Source: Cristatella mucedo (Eukaryota; Bryozoa; Phylactolaemata; Cristatellidae). Taken from it: a stretch of DNA of 64,000 nucleotides. Both the position numbers and the translations under genes were made by a program. Shown here piece after piece: positions 17,816-64,000 of the stretch. The notes below the pieces were generated by a model. That model was not told where the DNA came from and ran no database searches. It saw only the letters and a list, made by a program, of their open reading frames with translations. The first letter of the stretch is position 1. Each line of letters opens with the position of its first letter. The stretch is taken from NCBI GenBank assembly GCA_009760855.2, contig WPIO01000135.1, positions 248,001 through 312,000 of the forward strand. Reading direction: 5' to 3'.

Positions 17816-19590
17816 ATGCCTCCAAAGTGCGTTAATACTGCGGACAATTTTTGCTGTATTTGTGGGGAAGTTACATTTGCCATCCAGAAAAAAGTATCTC
17901 TTCTCAAGTGAAGAAAGCACATCTTCTTTACTTTGAACGCAAGGTTTATGAGTTGAGCCTCGCACGTATGCTGTGCAAAGTGTACAACACTGCGTTCACA
18001 GTAGTTAAATGGAAAAAGACCATATATGTCATTTGCAGTCCCCGAGGTGTGGAGAGAGCCAAGCAACCACGTCAATGACTCTTAGTTCTGTTAGGTTCCT
18101 TCTTTTTCAGGTGGAATAACGAAGCAAAAGAAGTCAAGAATAGTCTACCCAAATATTCCATCTGCATTAGAGAACAGTTCCACATGATGAGAAACTTCCT
18201 ATTCCAGAATCTCCGGAAGAATATTCTCTTGATTCATCTGATGAGGACCATAATGAGCTGACCTGTTCTTCTCCTTGTACGTCAGAGTTTGGTGATCCCG
18301 ATTTCATTTGTCGTGCATCATCAATTCCACACCGGATAACATACGAAGAACTAAATGACCTGGCTCGTGATGAGTACTTATCCATGACTAGGGCAGAGTT
18401 GCTAGGATCCAGACTTCAACAATGGAATCTTCTCAACAAAGATGTTACCATTACTGTCTAGCAAAAGCACAAGCAGCTCTTGGAGCCTTTATTCAGAAGG
18501 AAAGTAACCTTGTATTCTGCTCCGATTTTGATGGCCTTGTGGTCGCTTTACAAATTAATCATGACCAACAAGAAGAGAGACCATTTTAGACTCTTCGAAA
18601 CTGAGTCTTCAGGCTGTGATTTTGCACAATCGAACCGTCTTCTATCTATTCAAATAGCGCATCCTGTCCGCATTAAAAAGATATACGATAATTTAAACCA
18701 GTTACTGAATTCCATAGAGTATAAGAAGTACATCTGGCGCCTCTACTGTGATTTGAAGGTAGTTGTTCTTTGAAAGAGACTGGAGCCGGGATATTCAAAA
18801 TACATGTTTTTCTTATGTGAGTGAGATATCAAAGCAAGAGAATTGAACTACTTGTAAAAGCAATGGACTTCCAGACAAAATCTAGCAGTTGGAGAGAAGA
18901 ATATCCAGAACTAAGTTCTAATCGAGGCTCGAAAAAGTTTGCTACCACTCCTTCACATCCTACTAGGTTTGATAAAAAAAATTGTGAAAGCCATGGATCG
19001 GACTTTGTCAGCTTTCCGATATCTGCAGGAAAAATACCGTCGCTCACCGAAGCGAAGATTAAAAAGTGAGTTTTGTGGGCCCTCAGATTAGAGAGTCTTT
19101 CAGAGATGACCGGTTCAACAACTTGCTTTAGGGTGACACGAAACAAGTATATTTTTTGCCTAGTGCCTACAAACTTTCACAGAAATTTTAGGGCGCAAAA
19201 TACAAGTAACTAGTAGAGGACATGCTGATGCAGTATCAGAAACTTGGCTGCAATATGTCTCTGAAGATCCACTTCGTTCATTCCCATTTCCCTTTGCAGC
19301 AAATGTAAAGCGCCTAAACAGAGATTGACTTCTCTGAGTGCGCTTTATCAAGTGCATTATTACTATTATTATTATTTGGATTTATTCCTGACCACGATGG
19401 TATGGTTTAAGTTGAGCGTTGCGAACGTTTCATAAAGATATCACAACAATAGAACGGAAATACCAGGGAAAATGGTCCACTACAATGCTAACTGATTACT
19501 GCTGGACACTCCCCAGAGTTGCTCCTGAACAGCTGCACAAGAGAAACGCGAAGAAGTCTAAGAAGTATTCCATTATTAATTTTTTACAGA
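17816..19590 (+). pseudogene. Decayed copy of an amplified animal protein family (MPPxCVN...FCYICGE type)
   Basis: It opens MPPKCVNTADNFCCICGEVT, a Cys-x2-Cys start. A frameshift near 17,905 moves it to a frame continuing to 18,078. Then come PHDEKLPIPESPEEYSLDSS, ELLGSRLQQWNLLNKDVTI, IAHPVRIKKIYDNLNQLL, then IWRLYCDLKVVVL, and finally FHKDITTIERKYQGKWSTTM and LTDYCWTLPRVAPE. I recall the same order of motifs in long uncharacterized proteins repeated in cnidarian, mollusc and arthropod genomes, where their copy number suggests a mobile origin. Stops (near 18,461 and 18,771), several frameshifts and a LINE-A tail at 19,283-19,376 show that it is dead. Confidence 0.75.
19283..19376 (+). mobile_element. 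LINE-A tail inserted in pseudogene
   Basis: CATTTCCCTTTGCAGCAAAT, then AAAGCGCCTAAACAGAGATT, TTCTCTGAGTGCGCTTTATC and an ATT repeat. The family's C-terminal coding sequence (a DLFLTTMVW-like segment, in a shifted frame) resumes right after it. Confidence 0.85.
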
Positions 19591-20144
19591 TATTTACCGT
19601 AAGCCTACAACTATTTGCATCATTTCGTAATTTACACATCTATTTATTTCTGATGACGAGAATTAGAGCCAATTTTACAATTTGACTGTCATATTCGTGT
19701 TGAGCAAATATAAATCAATAAGAGCTAATTTTATTTCAGTATAAGACCTTTGCAAAAATTTAGTGACCATTGTTATGTATGTAGTAGCCCAAAGGCAGGT
19801 TGCTACTGCTATTCCATGATATCAAGCCACCGATTCGGTCGCGACGAGTTAATAAAACAACCCGGTACTTTTTCTGAAGCCTGCTAATTTTGTTGCTTTC
19901 TAATGCAAAAGACTGGGTGGGATTGACACTCAGAGCATACTGTTATAGAACTGGAAATTAAATGAGAGCATGCTTTTGCCACGGGAGTCTTATTCCTCGA
20001 AGCGAGGTAGCTCCATTTTGGGAGGCTTTGCATTTATAATACTGTAGAGATCATGTATAATACTCTGAGACCATGTGGTCTATTTTACAAAGCCTCCAGT
20101 CACGAGTTACCCTAATAGTCGCTTAGGAGAGGAATCTCTGCTTG

Positions 20145-20146
<2 letters not shown>
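19591..20146. other. No supported feature
   Basis: About 550 bp of AT-rich sequence between the pseudogene and an AT microsatellite. Nothing recognised. Confidence 0.5.

Positions 20147-20225
<79 letters not shown>
20147..20225. repeat. (AT)n microsatellite
   Basis: Pure AT run of about 79 bp, at the 5' edge of a LINE-A copy. Confidence 0.97.
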
Positions 20226-20229
<4 letters not shown>

Positions 20230-20235
20230 AAATAA

Positions 20236-21350
20236 ATCATTTCAACCTGGGCATTGCAAGGGGCGGGAGTTGTACGTTTGCTCAGATCCCTCCCAGCCCT
20301 CCAGCACGTCGAATTCTCTCAAATCCCTTGATGTATGTATTGATGCTGTCTGCACATGGATGGAAACAATCTTTCTAAAATTGAATGAAGATAAAACCAA
20401 CCTACTGGTTATGGGCAAGCCAAGTGTGACTCAGAAATTAGCAAGCTTAGCACTCATCATAGGCTCTACCATCATATCACCTGTTACACCTGCACACAAT
20501 CAAGGTATCCTATTCGAAAGTAAACTTTCAAAGATTATCACATCAGCTCCTCAGTCAAGTCTGCCTACATTCAGCTACATGGAATTTCTAAAATTCGAAC
20601 TTGCTTAGACGGGGATACGAAATTAAAACTGATCCATGCATTAATGACATAGCGTCTGGACTTCAGTAACTCATTGCTTGCTGGTCTACAGGCTTGTGAA
20701 ATCGGGCACCTACAGCTGTTGCAAAAACTCTGCAGGCCAAGCTTTTCTGTCGTGAGCAGCGAAGCTGCCACGTCACACCACTTCTCGCCGACCCACACCG
20801 GCTCGCTCTCAAGCAACGCGTCAACTTCGAGATACTGTCGCTCACTTTTAGGTCCCTTTATTCTCTGGCTCAAGCCTACCGATCAGATATACTCCACCAC
20901 AAGGCTTAGCATCGTACCGGCTGCGGTTATTGTCCAAATCGTTAGCTATACCTGTACGCAGTACGAACCTCACATCCTATGGAGACCATGCCTTTTTTTC
21001 TTATGCTAAAAAAGCCTGGAACTTACTACCGACAGACGTCACGACACGTCGCTGACTTGACGAAATTTATAAAGAAGCTTAAAGCGCGCATATTTATCGC
21101 ACATTCAGCGGATCCCTTTGATTCGTTCTTTGTGTGCTTATGCGTAATGACTCTGTGCATGCTACCACTAAACATGTTTTACATGTGGATAGTGTGCATA
21201 TCATCTCTAAACATGTCATTCATGTTGACACTGTGCATGCTAAACTAATTATTTGATCATGCTTTCTTTACAGCATATATAAAGTGTCTAGAAAGATATT
21301 AAGTTCTCCGAGGACACAATATACATATATTATTATTATTATTGTTATTA
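20236..21350 (+). mobile_element. LINE-A copy, 5'-truncated, old
   Basis: Coding traces run from the SQPSSTSNSLKSLDVCIDA segment through WMETIFLKLNEDKTNLLVMG and the ITPLLADP-like region to a coding end near 21,110. Then come the 3' UTR with GACACTGTGCATGCT and an end signal with ATT repeat at about 21,280-21,350. Frameshifts are frequent. Confidence 0.85.
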
Positions 21351-21379
21351 AATCCTGGAAGGCTTACAAGGGATGGAAG

Positions 21380-21403
21380 GAGAGAGAGAAAGAGAGAGAG
21401 AGA
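21380..21403. repeat. Short (GA)n repeat
   Basis: GAGAGAGAAAGAGAGAGAG-type run between two oppositely oriented LINE-A copies. Confidence 0.9.
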
Positions 21404-21507
21404 TGTATGTTGCTCCTCAGCTTGAGCTGCCTATCAGCGTCAGCTTCCACTGGAAGCTTGACCCGCTCCTCACCTTCTACGAGCCAGTATGCATTGCTCG
21501 TATTTAT

Positions 21508-22530
21508 AACAATAATATTAATAATAATAATTCACTTGATAAAGCGCCCTCAAAGAACTTAATCTCTCTCTAGGCTCTTTACATTTGCTGCAAAGTGAAA
21601 TGCAATTGAATGGTAAGTAAAATCAAGCTTGAAAAACAAACAAAATGAATAATATGGTTAGGGGTGACATGCACAGGTTCAACATGCAAATGTGGTTAGT
21701 GGCAGCATGCAAAGTGTCAGCACGCATAAGCACATCAAGGACGCATCACAGGAACCCATGCACAGTGTCAGCACGCATAAGCACATCAAGGACAAATCAC
21801 AGGGACCCACTAAATGCTGTCCAAAATAGGTGTGTTTTCAAGTTCCTTTTAAATGTGGTCAGGTCGGGGAATTTTCTGACGCAGGTCGGGAGGGAGTTCC
21901 AGGCTGTGGGAGCATACGAACTAAATGCACGGTCTCCAAAGGATTTAAGGTTTGTACGAGGTATTTGTAGACTGTTGGATTCCGAAAAGCAGGTGGTACG
22001 ATGCTTGGCCTGATGGGGTAGTATATCTGACAGATAGGCTGGAGCCACAGAATGAAGGGACATAAAAGTGAGCGACAAAACCTTGAAGTCAATCCGTTGC
22101 TTGACTGGTAGCCAGTGCAGGTCGGCGAGAAGTGGAGTAATGTGGTAACTGCGACGCTCACGACAGACAAGCCTAGCTGCAGAGTTTTGCACCAGCTGCA
22201 ATCGCCTGATCGCACATGCTGGTAGGCCAGCAAGCAGTGAGTTGCAGAAGTCGAGATGGGATGTCACGAATGCATGGACCAACTTGGACGTGGTATCTTT
22301 ATCCAAACAAGCCCGAATTTTAGCAATATTATGAAGCTGAAAATAGGCGGATTTGACTGTGGAGCTGATATAGTCGTCTAAGGAGAGGTCGCTTTGGAAT
22401 ATGACACCTAGATTTTGAGCTGATTCAACTGGAGATATGCTGGCAGAGCCAATTTTGAGAGTCAACCTTTCCAATCTCTGAATCACACTGGGTTTGCCCA
22501 TAACAAGTAAGTTAGTTCTATCTGACAACA
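21508..22530 (-). mobile_element. LINE-A copy, young, 245-codon intact C-terminal ORF
   Basis: The reversed ATT tail and end stem (21,509-21,590) are followed by the 3' UTR. The ORF at 21797-22534 reads on the minus strand from TNLLVMGKPSVIQRLERL through [34 protein letters not shown] and ITPLLADLHWLPVKQRIDF to WNSLPTCVRKFPDLTTFKRN. This is the segment after the YADD box, i.e. the thumb and C-terminal region. The uninterrupted frame indicates recent insertion, 5'-truncated in the RT palm. The 3' UTR carries an internal duplication of about 45 bp (GTCAGCACGCATAAGCACAT twice, near 21,717 and 21,765). Confidence 0.92.
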
Positions 22531-23407
22531 ACAAGGGTTGATTTTCCGCCCCGACTAAAGTGCAAGGTCCTTATCCGCACACCTTATATGCTGCACACTA
22601 CTAATTACGGTGAACAGCGGTGAGCGTGTATAATTTGATTCAATTATTAGTTCTCTTCCATTATCTAGGTCTGTTTTTCCAAAATACGAACCGTTTATAT
22701 TCGGACTAATTAAAATTTAGTTTTGACATCCTGATACGGGTGACGATAAACTCAGTAGCGGATAAGGGTTAGCATTAATTTTAGGGTCGGCACATCATCG
22801 CCACGACTCCTAAGATAGATACATCGTTTGTCTACCGCCCCCACTGATAAGCAAGAAATGGCTGGCTAGCCCAGCGTAGTAGGCGGGGCGCGCTGGTGGT
22901 GTTTCCGCTGCCGACACATCCGGTTAGGCAGTCTTGGTAACGTAACGCGGCAATGGCGGCCTGCGTGGCGGATGTGATTCCGCGTGGCTTACTCCGACTG
23001 TTGTGACGTCTGTTTTCTGAAGCGCTGTATAATTATTCTGAAATTGCCAGAAAGTAAGCGTAGGAATTCTTAGAAGTTCGATTTCATGTTGTAGTGTCCT
23101 CCTACGAGATAGCAGGAGACTGATAACTTTGTTGTCCTAGGTGCGTTAAAAGCGATCTAGCTCCGCCGACGTATATATGTCGCACGGCTCTTAAAGGCGT
23201 TGGCCTATAATGATCACATTCCGCACTGATCTTTAACTTTTAAGAAGCCATTTGGCTATTATCTTACTGCTACTCAGGGCGGTTTATCAGCTGCTCTGCA
23301 GCTTAATGCATTGCATAAGTAGTGTGCATACTTTTAAGCCGTGCGACACTTGAATGTGTAGCTCTTTTCGCTGCTTTATTTTTGTGAACGTCATTATTCA
23401 CTTTCAG
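22531..23407 (+). promoter_or_regulatory. Likely promoter and 5' UTR region of the EF-hand gene
   Basis: CpG-rich patches occur at about 22,860-23,010 (GTAGGCGGGGCGCGCTGG, CGTAACGCGGCAATGGCGG) and 23,150-23,190. A short ORF starts at the ATG in GGCAATGGCGG (about 22,953) and stops after 17 codons, so it could be an upstream ORF in a 5' UTR exon. The coding exon starts about 430 bp further on behind an acceptor, which implies a separate non-coding first exon here. No clear TATA box. Confidence 0.4.
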
Positions 23408-59768
<36,361 letters not shown>

Positions 59769-60929
59769 GTAAGCATGTCGTTTAGTAAAAAAAAAAACCG
59801 TCTGTGACCTGTAAGACCTGCGTTACTAGTTACCACCTTCTTATATTGTTTCCTCGTTTAAAAGTGGCAAAATCATCGAGGCAGCATCTGCTTGGAGTTT
59901 ATAAGAGCCCATCGGCGATGTGGCTCAGGTTAGATTTCTGTCTAGAAGGGCAGTACTTCCTAACGTTTTATCGATACTGTGGCAGTACTTACGAATTTAA
60001 TAATATGCTCAATGTATTAAAACAATTTGGTGAAGGCCGTGTGAGCATTAAAAATGTCATTGACTTATTTATTTGCTCCACACTGATTCTGTATACTCTG
60101 CAACTGCTATATTTTTCACTGGAACCATTTTATACTTATCATTGTTAGATATTATCTGTTAATAGAGTTGGCTAGTATGTTAAAAGGCTGATAGTGAGAA
60201 TTTGCTTACTGAAATCGAGCAAAAGTTCAAGCGGTGGTACTGCACGATACTGTCTCCAACATAGTTCTGCATAAAATCATACTGGATAAATTGCATTAAA
60301 TGCTGCTTATGTCAAATAGCTTCGTTCGACATACGATTTTACCCAGAGAAGGCAGGTAGTCACTAGCTGAGCGTTTTTATTTGTCAACCTTAAGCACAGA
60401 TAAGGAACATACATTGCCTACTTTTCTTCGACTTCTTGTGCTCATCTTAGCTTATGACTTCTGCAATATTAAATCAACGAACTATGGCTTACTATTCCTC
60501 TAGACTCAGGCTTGCCTATCAAATGAGGCCACGGTAGATAATACTTGCTCGTTGGTCTGAGCAGCCTTTATGGTATAGTGTACATGCAATTCCTTTTTGG
60601 GGGAGTGAGCCAACTGCCGGGCTTTTGGATGCTGTAAAAGTCACTCTTCCTTGTTGCTTATTCGATAGACATGCTGTGAATTCTGCTGTCCGTGATATGA
60701 TGCATTTATCCCGGCTTGGTCACTAGTTGCAAATTGTATTGACAATCACCTGCGTTAGTGGTATGCTGTCACTATTCTCACCTCTGGCAACGGTACACTA
60801 AGTGTTGGAGGCACTCTGATTAATAGTATTGACATGCTATAGTATTTTTTTGCTCATTCAAGTGTATTCTTCAGAAGTTTACCTTGAATTAACTGAGTAA
60901 TGTACGGTTAGCAATGTTACACTTTGCAG
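59769..60929 (+). other. Stretch after the last firm exon
   Basis: No repeat or RNA gene recognised. It is intron if the candidate exon at 60,930 is real. The 114-codon ORF at 59,804-60,148 has no family resemblance and begins just after the donor. Confidence 0.5.
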
Positions 60930-61043
60930 CCACCTGGACCCCGACCCGTGGAGGTTCGAGGCAGAATCCAGCGCTTTGCAGCTGACTGCATGCATTTCAT
61001 GTCCATTGTCTTTTCAACCGGAGCAGTCGAACTTCCTAGTTAA
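60930..61043 (+). CDS. Candidate terminal exon of the EF-hand gene
   Basis: A good acceptor (ACACTTTGCAG) in the required phase 0 is followed by 37 open codons and a TAA: PPGPRPVEVRGRIQRFAADC, then MHFMSIVFSTGAVELPS. If used, the protein would be 315 residues. The composition differs from the coiled coil and no clear AATAAA follows closely. The real gene may instead continue beyond the window. Confidence 0.35.
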   Translation, partial: PPGPRPVEVRGRIQRFAADCMHFMSIVFSTGAVELPS

Positions 61044-61109
61044 TATAGCTGCTAAGTCCTAGCGAAATTTGTATAATCAGTAGATTTGCATCTTGAGTTT
61101 AATTATGAT

Positions 61110-61258
61110 AATGTTAAGGTGCTTGCCTTGACCGAATGAGTCCATGGCAAATGAATTTGATTACCGAGGTCATGAGCTCGAGCCCTGTAGCATAAATGAA
61201 CTACCTGGATAGAGATTAAGTTCTCTTATAGCATTATTCAATTTCATTACATTTTTTT
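61110..61258 (+). mobile_element. SINE-2, old
   Basis: AAGGTGCTTGCCTTGACCGA, GAGGTCATGAGCTCGAGCCC (B-box region), GAACTACCTGGATAGAGATT, AAGTTCTCTTATAGCATTAT and an ATT-containing end. Confidence 0.72.
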
Positions 61259-61294
61259 ATTATATTTGTTATTCCGACTCTGTGGTACTAAGTT

Positions 61295-61375
61295 ATTTTA
61301 TGTCTTTTGGCTACCGTAGGGCACCGAAAGCCGTTAGGCTTTGAGAGCACTGTCACTTAGCCCTAATGAACTTGC
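61295..61375 (+). mobile_element. LINE-B scrap
   Basis: TTTTGGCTACCGTAGGGCAC and CGAAAGCCGTTAGGCTTTGA parallel LINE-B TTGGCTACCGAATGCGTACC and CGAAAGCCGCTTAGGCTGTG. Confidence 0.65.
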
Positions 61376-61624
61376 ACCTTTGATCATACCAATGATTGCA
61401 CCTTTTGAACATACTCATGAACGGTAGCATTTGTATTTGGTGGGCATCTTAAATTCAGATCTTTCTAGAGTGTTAATTGTGTTACTGTTGAAGACAAGAC
61501 CAAGCATCTAGTTCATCGAGCTGCTTTGGTTCGTTTCAGATTTTGAAGCTACTCGGGCTGTGTGTACTCATATTGTAACAAATGGTTATTTTTAATATCT
61601 TTCTCTCTGTCCATTTCTTGAGCC

Positions 61625-62715
61625 ATACTTTTGCCTTCAGTAACAGATTCCACTCCGTACCTTCAGCCAATGTAATCGCCAAGCAAATTTTAGGCATTCA
61701 CTTTATTCAGATGTCAACTATGCCTGTGCTTCGACCCCTTTCTGCCTTCCAGCACTTCAGAATCTCTGCTCTTTGCAATCTGTAATGCTGACATTCGCGA
61801 TTGGATGGCAGCAAACGTTCTCAAATTGACTGCATATATAGTCAACTTACTAGTTATGGGAAAACCTAGTTCTAGCCAATAATTGGAAAGCATTATTCTC
61901 AAAATGGGCTTGACGACCATACCTCCTATAGTATTAGTATCTCCAGATACTTTGTATGCCTGCTTCAAAGTGATCTCTTGCCAAACGACCTTATCAGCAC
62001 CACAGTTAAGTCTGCATACTTTCAGCTGCACAGCATTCCAAAATTTTGATTGATAGATAAGATAACATTAGATAAGTATAATGCATCCAGCTTGTCCATG
62101 CATTTGTGATTTCTTTTTAGTTTTTTTGTAATCCACTGGCCGCACATCTCCCTTCCCTTACAGTAAGACACAACCGGTTCAAAACGTTTTAGTCAGGCTT
62201 GCCTGTCGTGAACTTAGCAATTGCTACATTACACCACTTCTCATTGACCTATATTGGCTCCCCATCATTCAGAGTATTGACTTTAAGGCTCTGCTATACA
62301 CTTACAGGGCTCTTCATTATAGTTCTCTGGTATACCTCTTTGAAATAGATTCAAAATAATAGATTGTATGCCATTACATCACTTACCTCCTGCTCTGGCT
62401 CAAGTAATTTTTTGGTACTCAATGCCCACTTTGAATTCTTTGGATGCAATGCCTTCAGTTGATATTCTATCAAAGCCTGGAACTTCTTTCCGACAGACTT
62501 CACAAAATCTCGTGACTTGGGATTTAAACGAAGCTCAAACCTGACGTTACCAATTAGCATTTGCTCGGTCTGCTTGAATTGTTCTTTTTATACTTACGTG
62601 TGGTTACACTGTGCAAGTTATCACTAACCAATTTACGTGTATCCTTTCCAGAACATGTAAAGTGCCTGTGAAGAGATGTAGTTATCTTATGGCATTTTAC
62701 GAATCATTTTTAATT
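61625..62715 (+). mobile_element. Old LINE-A copy, RT palm to 3' end
   Basis: Traces: SANVIAKQILGIHFIQMST (DVIAKHNLGFHFYADD), WMAANVLKLT, TVKSAYFQLHSIPKF, CHYITPLLIDLYWLPI-like, KAWNFFPTDFTKSRDLG, then the worn 3' UTR and end AAAGTGCCTGTGAAGAGATG. Confidence 0.8.
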
Positions 62716-63024
62716 TTGCTTATAAGAATTCAGCAGTCGGATAGCTTAAGCATCCTACTCTGCTTAGTGAGTTGCCTTTGTTGAAATTAAGTCTAAAACC
62801 AGTGTTGAGAAGAGTGCTATTCAGATATACTTTGTAGCACAATTTGGCAGAGCGTGTGTCCGAATGAGCAAGATTGCAAGATTATTTCTACCGGCTTTCA
62901 AAATCTCTAGTTTGTGTGGATCACACCGCTTCTAAGCAACCATCGAGTTTTAGCTCATCACTGCTTGGCTATAATAATTATAGGTCGCTTGGATATCACC
63001 CTAAGAACTATCTATAATAATACT
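62716..63024. other. No supported feature
   Basis: About 310 bp between two old LINE-A copies. Nothing recognised. Confidence 0.5.
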
Positions 63025-63560
63025 AAGTGATAATAATAATAATAATAATACATTTGTGTAGCACCCTCAGAGAAATGAATCTCTCTCTCTAGTCACTTTG
63101 CAGGTGCTTCTTATAAAGCTTTACCAAATTTGTGATGCTAATATCTGCATGCAGCATGTATATTGTAAGCAGGTACATGCACACCAGGGACGAATCACGA
63201 AGACCCGCCAAATGATGTAATAAACAGGTGCATTTTAAGTATCTTTTTAAATTTCGTCATGTTAGGGGACGTTGTGACGTGCGTCGGTACTGAGTTCCAG
63301 GCTTTGCAAGCAAAGGAACTAAAGGTGCGTTCTCCAATGGTTTTTAGGTTCGTACAAGGTATGGATGGCTAAATGATTTGAGTCAGAACAGCGGGTTTTA
63401 CAATTCTTCGCCTTGTGGGGGATTAGTTCTGATAGGTAGGCTGAGATCAGATAATGAAGAGACCTAAAAGTATGTGACAGAACCTTGACGTAGATGGTAT
63501 GCTTGATTGGGAGCCAGTGCATGTTGGCAAGAAGTGGTTTGATGTGGTAATTGCGATCTA
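63025..63560 (-). mobile_element. Old LINE-A 3' part
   Basis: Reversed ATT repeat and stem (GTGTAGCACCCTCAGAGAAA, CTAGTCACTTTGCAGG), 3' UTR, then on the minus strand NYHIKPLLANMHWLPIKHTI and VKVLSHTFRSLHYLISAYLS. Confidence 0.82.
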
Positions 63561-64000
63561 GATGCCCTATAAGTCTATGCAAAAGAACAAGTAGCCAAAT
63601 GTTGATGACAAGCAAGGTATCATGCTTGCACAAACATGGACAAGTGCTATAATACCTCACCGTACTAAAGTGCACAAGAAGACACTCAGAGCCGCTGAAT
63701 AATTGCACCCCTGGTTAGTAACACATCCTGAATCATGCATAAGTAAGCAAGCAAAGCAGACATTAATAAAAAAAAAAGATAGTTTCACTTGGACAAAGAG
63801 AAAGCTGAGCATCGTACGGTGCATCTTTAGCTGAGACTTAGCAAATACAAAGGCAGTGCCGTTGGTAATTCAAGCAGAATGCGGCCTCTAGACTTTCAGT
63901 GAGTACGAACTGCAGGCCCGACCACCAAAAGATTTCGATTTATTGCAAGGAACATCAAACTACTGGAAGCCAAGAGGCTGGTCGTGCTAGAGCACGCTGG
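63561..64000 (-). mobile_element. Possible further LINE-A-related sequence
   Basis: At 63,890-64,000 AGTGAGTACGAACTGCAGGC, CCACCAAAAGATTTCGATTT parallels the LINE-A antisense phrase ending ACGGTCTCCAAAGGATTTGA, so a distant relative may run off the right edge. 63,561-63,850 is unrecognised. Confidence 0.35.

Overview
This is a 64 kb piece of animal (metazoan) nuclear DNA. The signs are split genes with consensus GT/AG introns of 70 bp to more than 10 kb, long AT, GT and GA microsatellites, tRNA-derived SINEs, and about thirty copies of CR1/L2-type non-LTR retrotransposons. I see no bacterial operons, phage genes or CRISPR arrays. An aquatic invertebrate is plausible, because the decayed repeat protein at 17.8-19.6 kb belongs to a family I recall from cnidarians, molluscs and arthropods. 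The species cannot be named from the sequence.

Two host genes can be supported, one on each strand. From 11,815 down to 1,466 on the minus strand lie twelve exons, all in phase with each other, of the FAM91A1 orthologue. FAM91A1 is a Golgi/endosome trafficking protein of the WDR11 complex that binds TBC1D23. The first coding exon lies above 11.8 kb and was not located; the C-terminal third lies off the left edge. On the plus strand, six phase-compatible exons between 23,408 and 59,768, plus a possible last exon at 60,930-61,043, encode a protein with an EF-hand-like N-terminus followed by a long Glu/Arg-rich helix. I do not recognise the family. Its introns reach about 11 kb and are packed with retrotransposons.

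Most of the rest is mobile DNA. LINE-A is a CR1/L2-like element whose 3' end folds into a double stem and finishes in (ATT)n. LINE-B is a second related family with a TACAT-type tail. SINE-1 has a tRNA head and a T-rich tail. SINE-2 has a tRNA-like head and a 3' end resembling that of LINE-A, as expected if it borrows the LINE-A machinery. Copies are nested several deep: between 29.4 and 34.5 kb a LINE-A is interrupted by two LINE-B insertions, one of which is itself split by another LINE-B, leaving a large near-perfect inverted repeat. A frameshifted copy of a repeated Cys-containing protein family lies at 17.8-19.6 kb, and a short DNA-transposon-like element at 10.7-11.2 kb.

Layout: 1-1.4 kb LINE-A; 1.4-11.8 kb FAM91A1; 11.8-13.4 kb LINE-B; 13.4-17.8 kb microsatellite, LINE-A pieces and a CpG-rich patch; 17.8-19.6 kb pseudogene; 20-22.5 kb LINE-A; 22.5-23.6 kb likely promoter and first coding exon of the EF-hand gene; 23.7-34.5 kb nested retrotransposons; 34.5-61 kb remaining EF-hand gene exons in large introns; 61-64 kb old LINE-A copies. 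I found no discrete new multi-gene system. The items most worth checking are the unidentified EF-hand/coiled-coil protein, two LINE-A copies sharing one premature stop, the LINE/SINE tail pairing, the LINE-B lying within 20 nt of a splice acceptor, and a perfect 22-bp hairpin.
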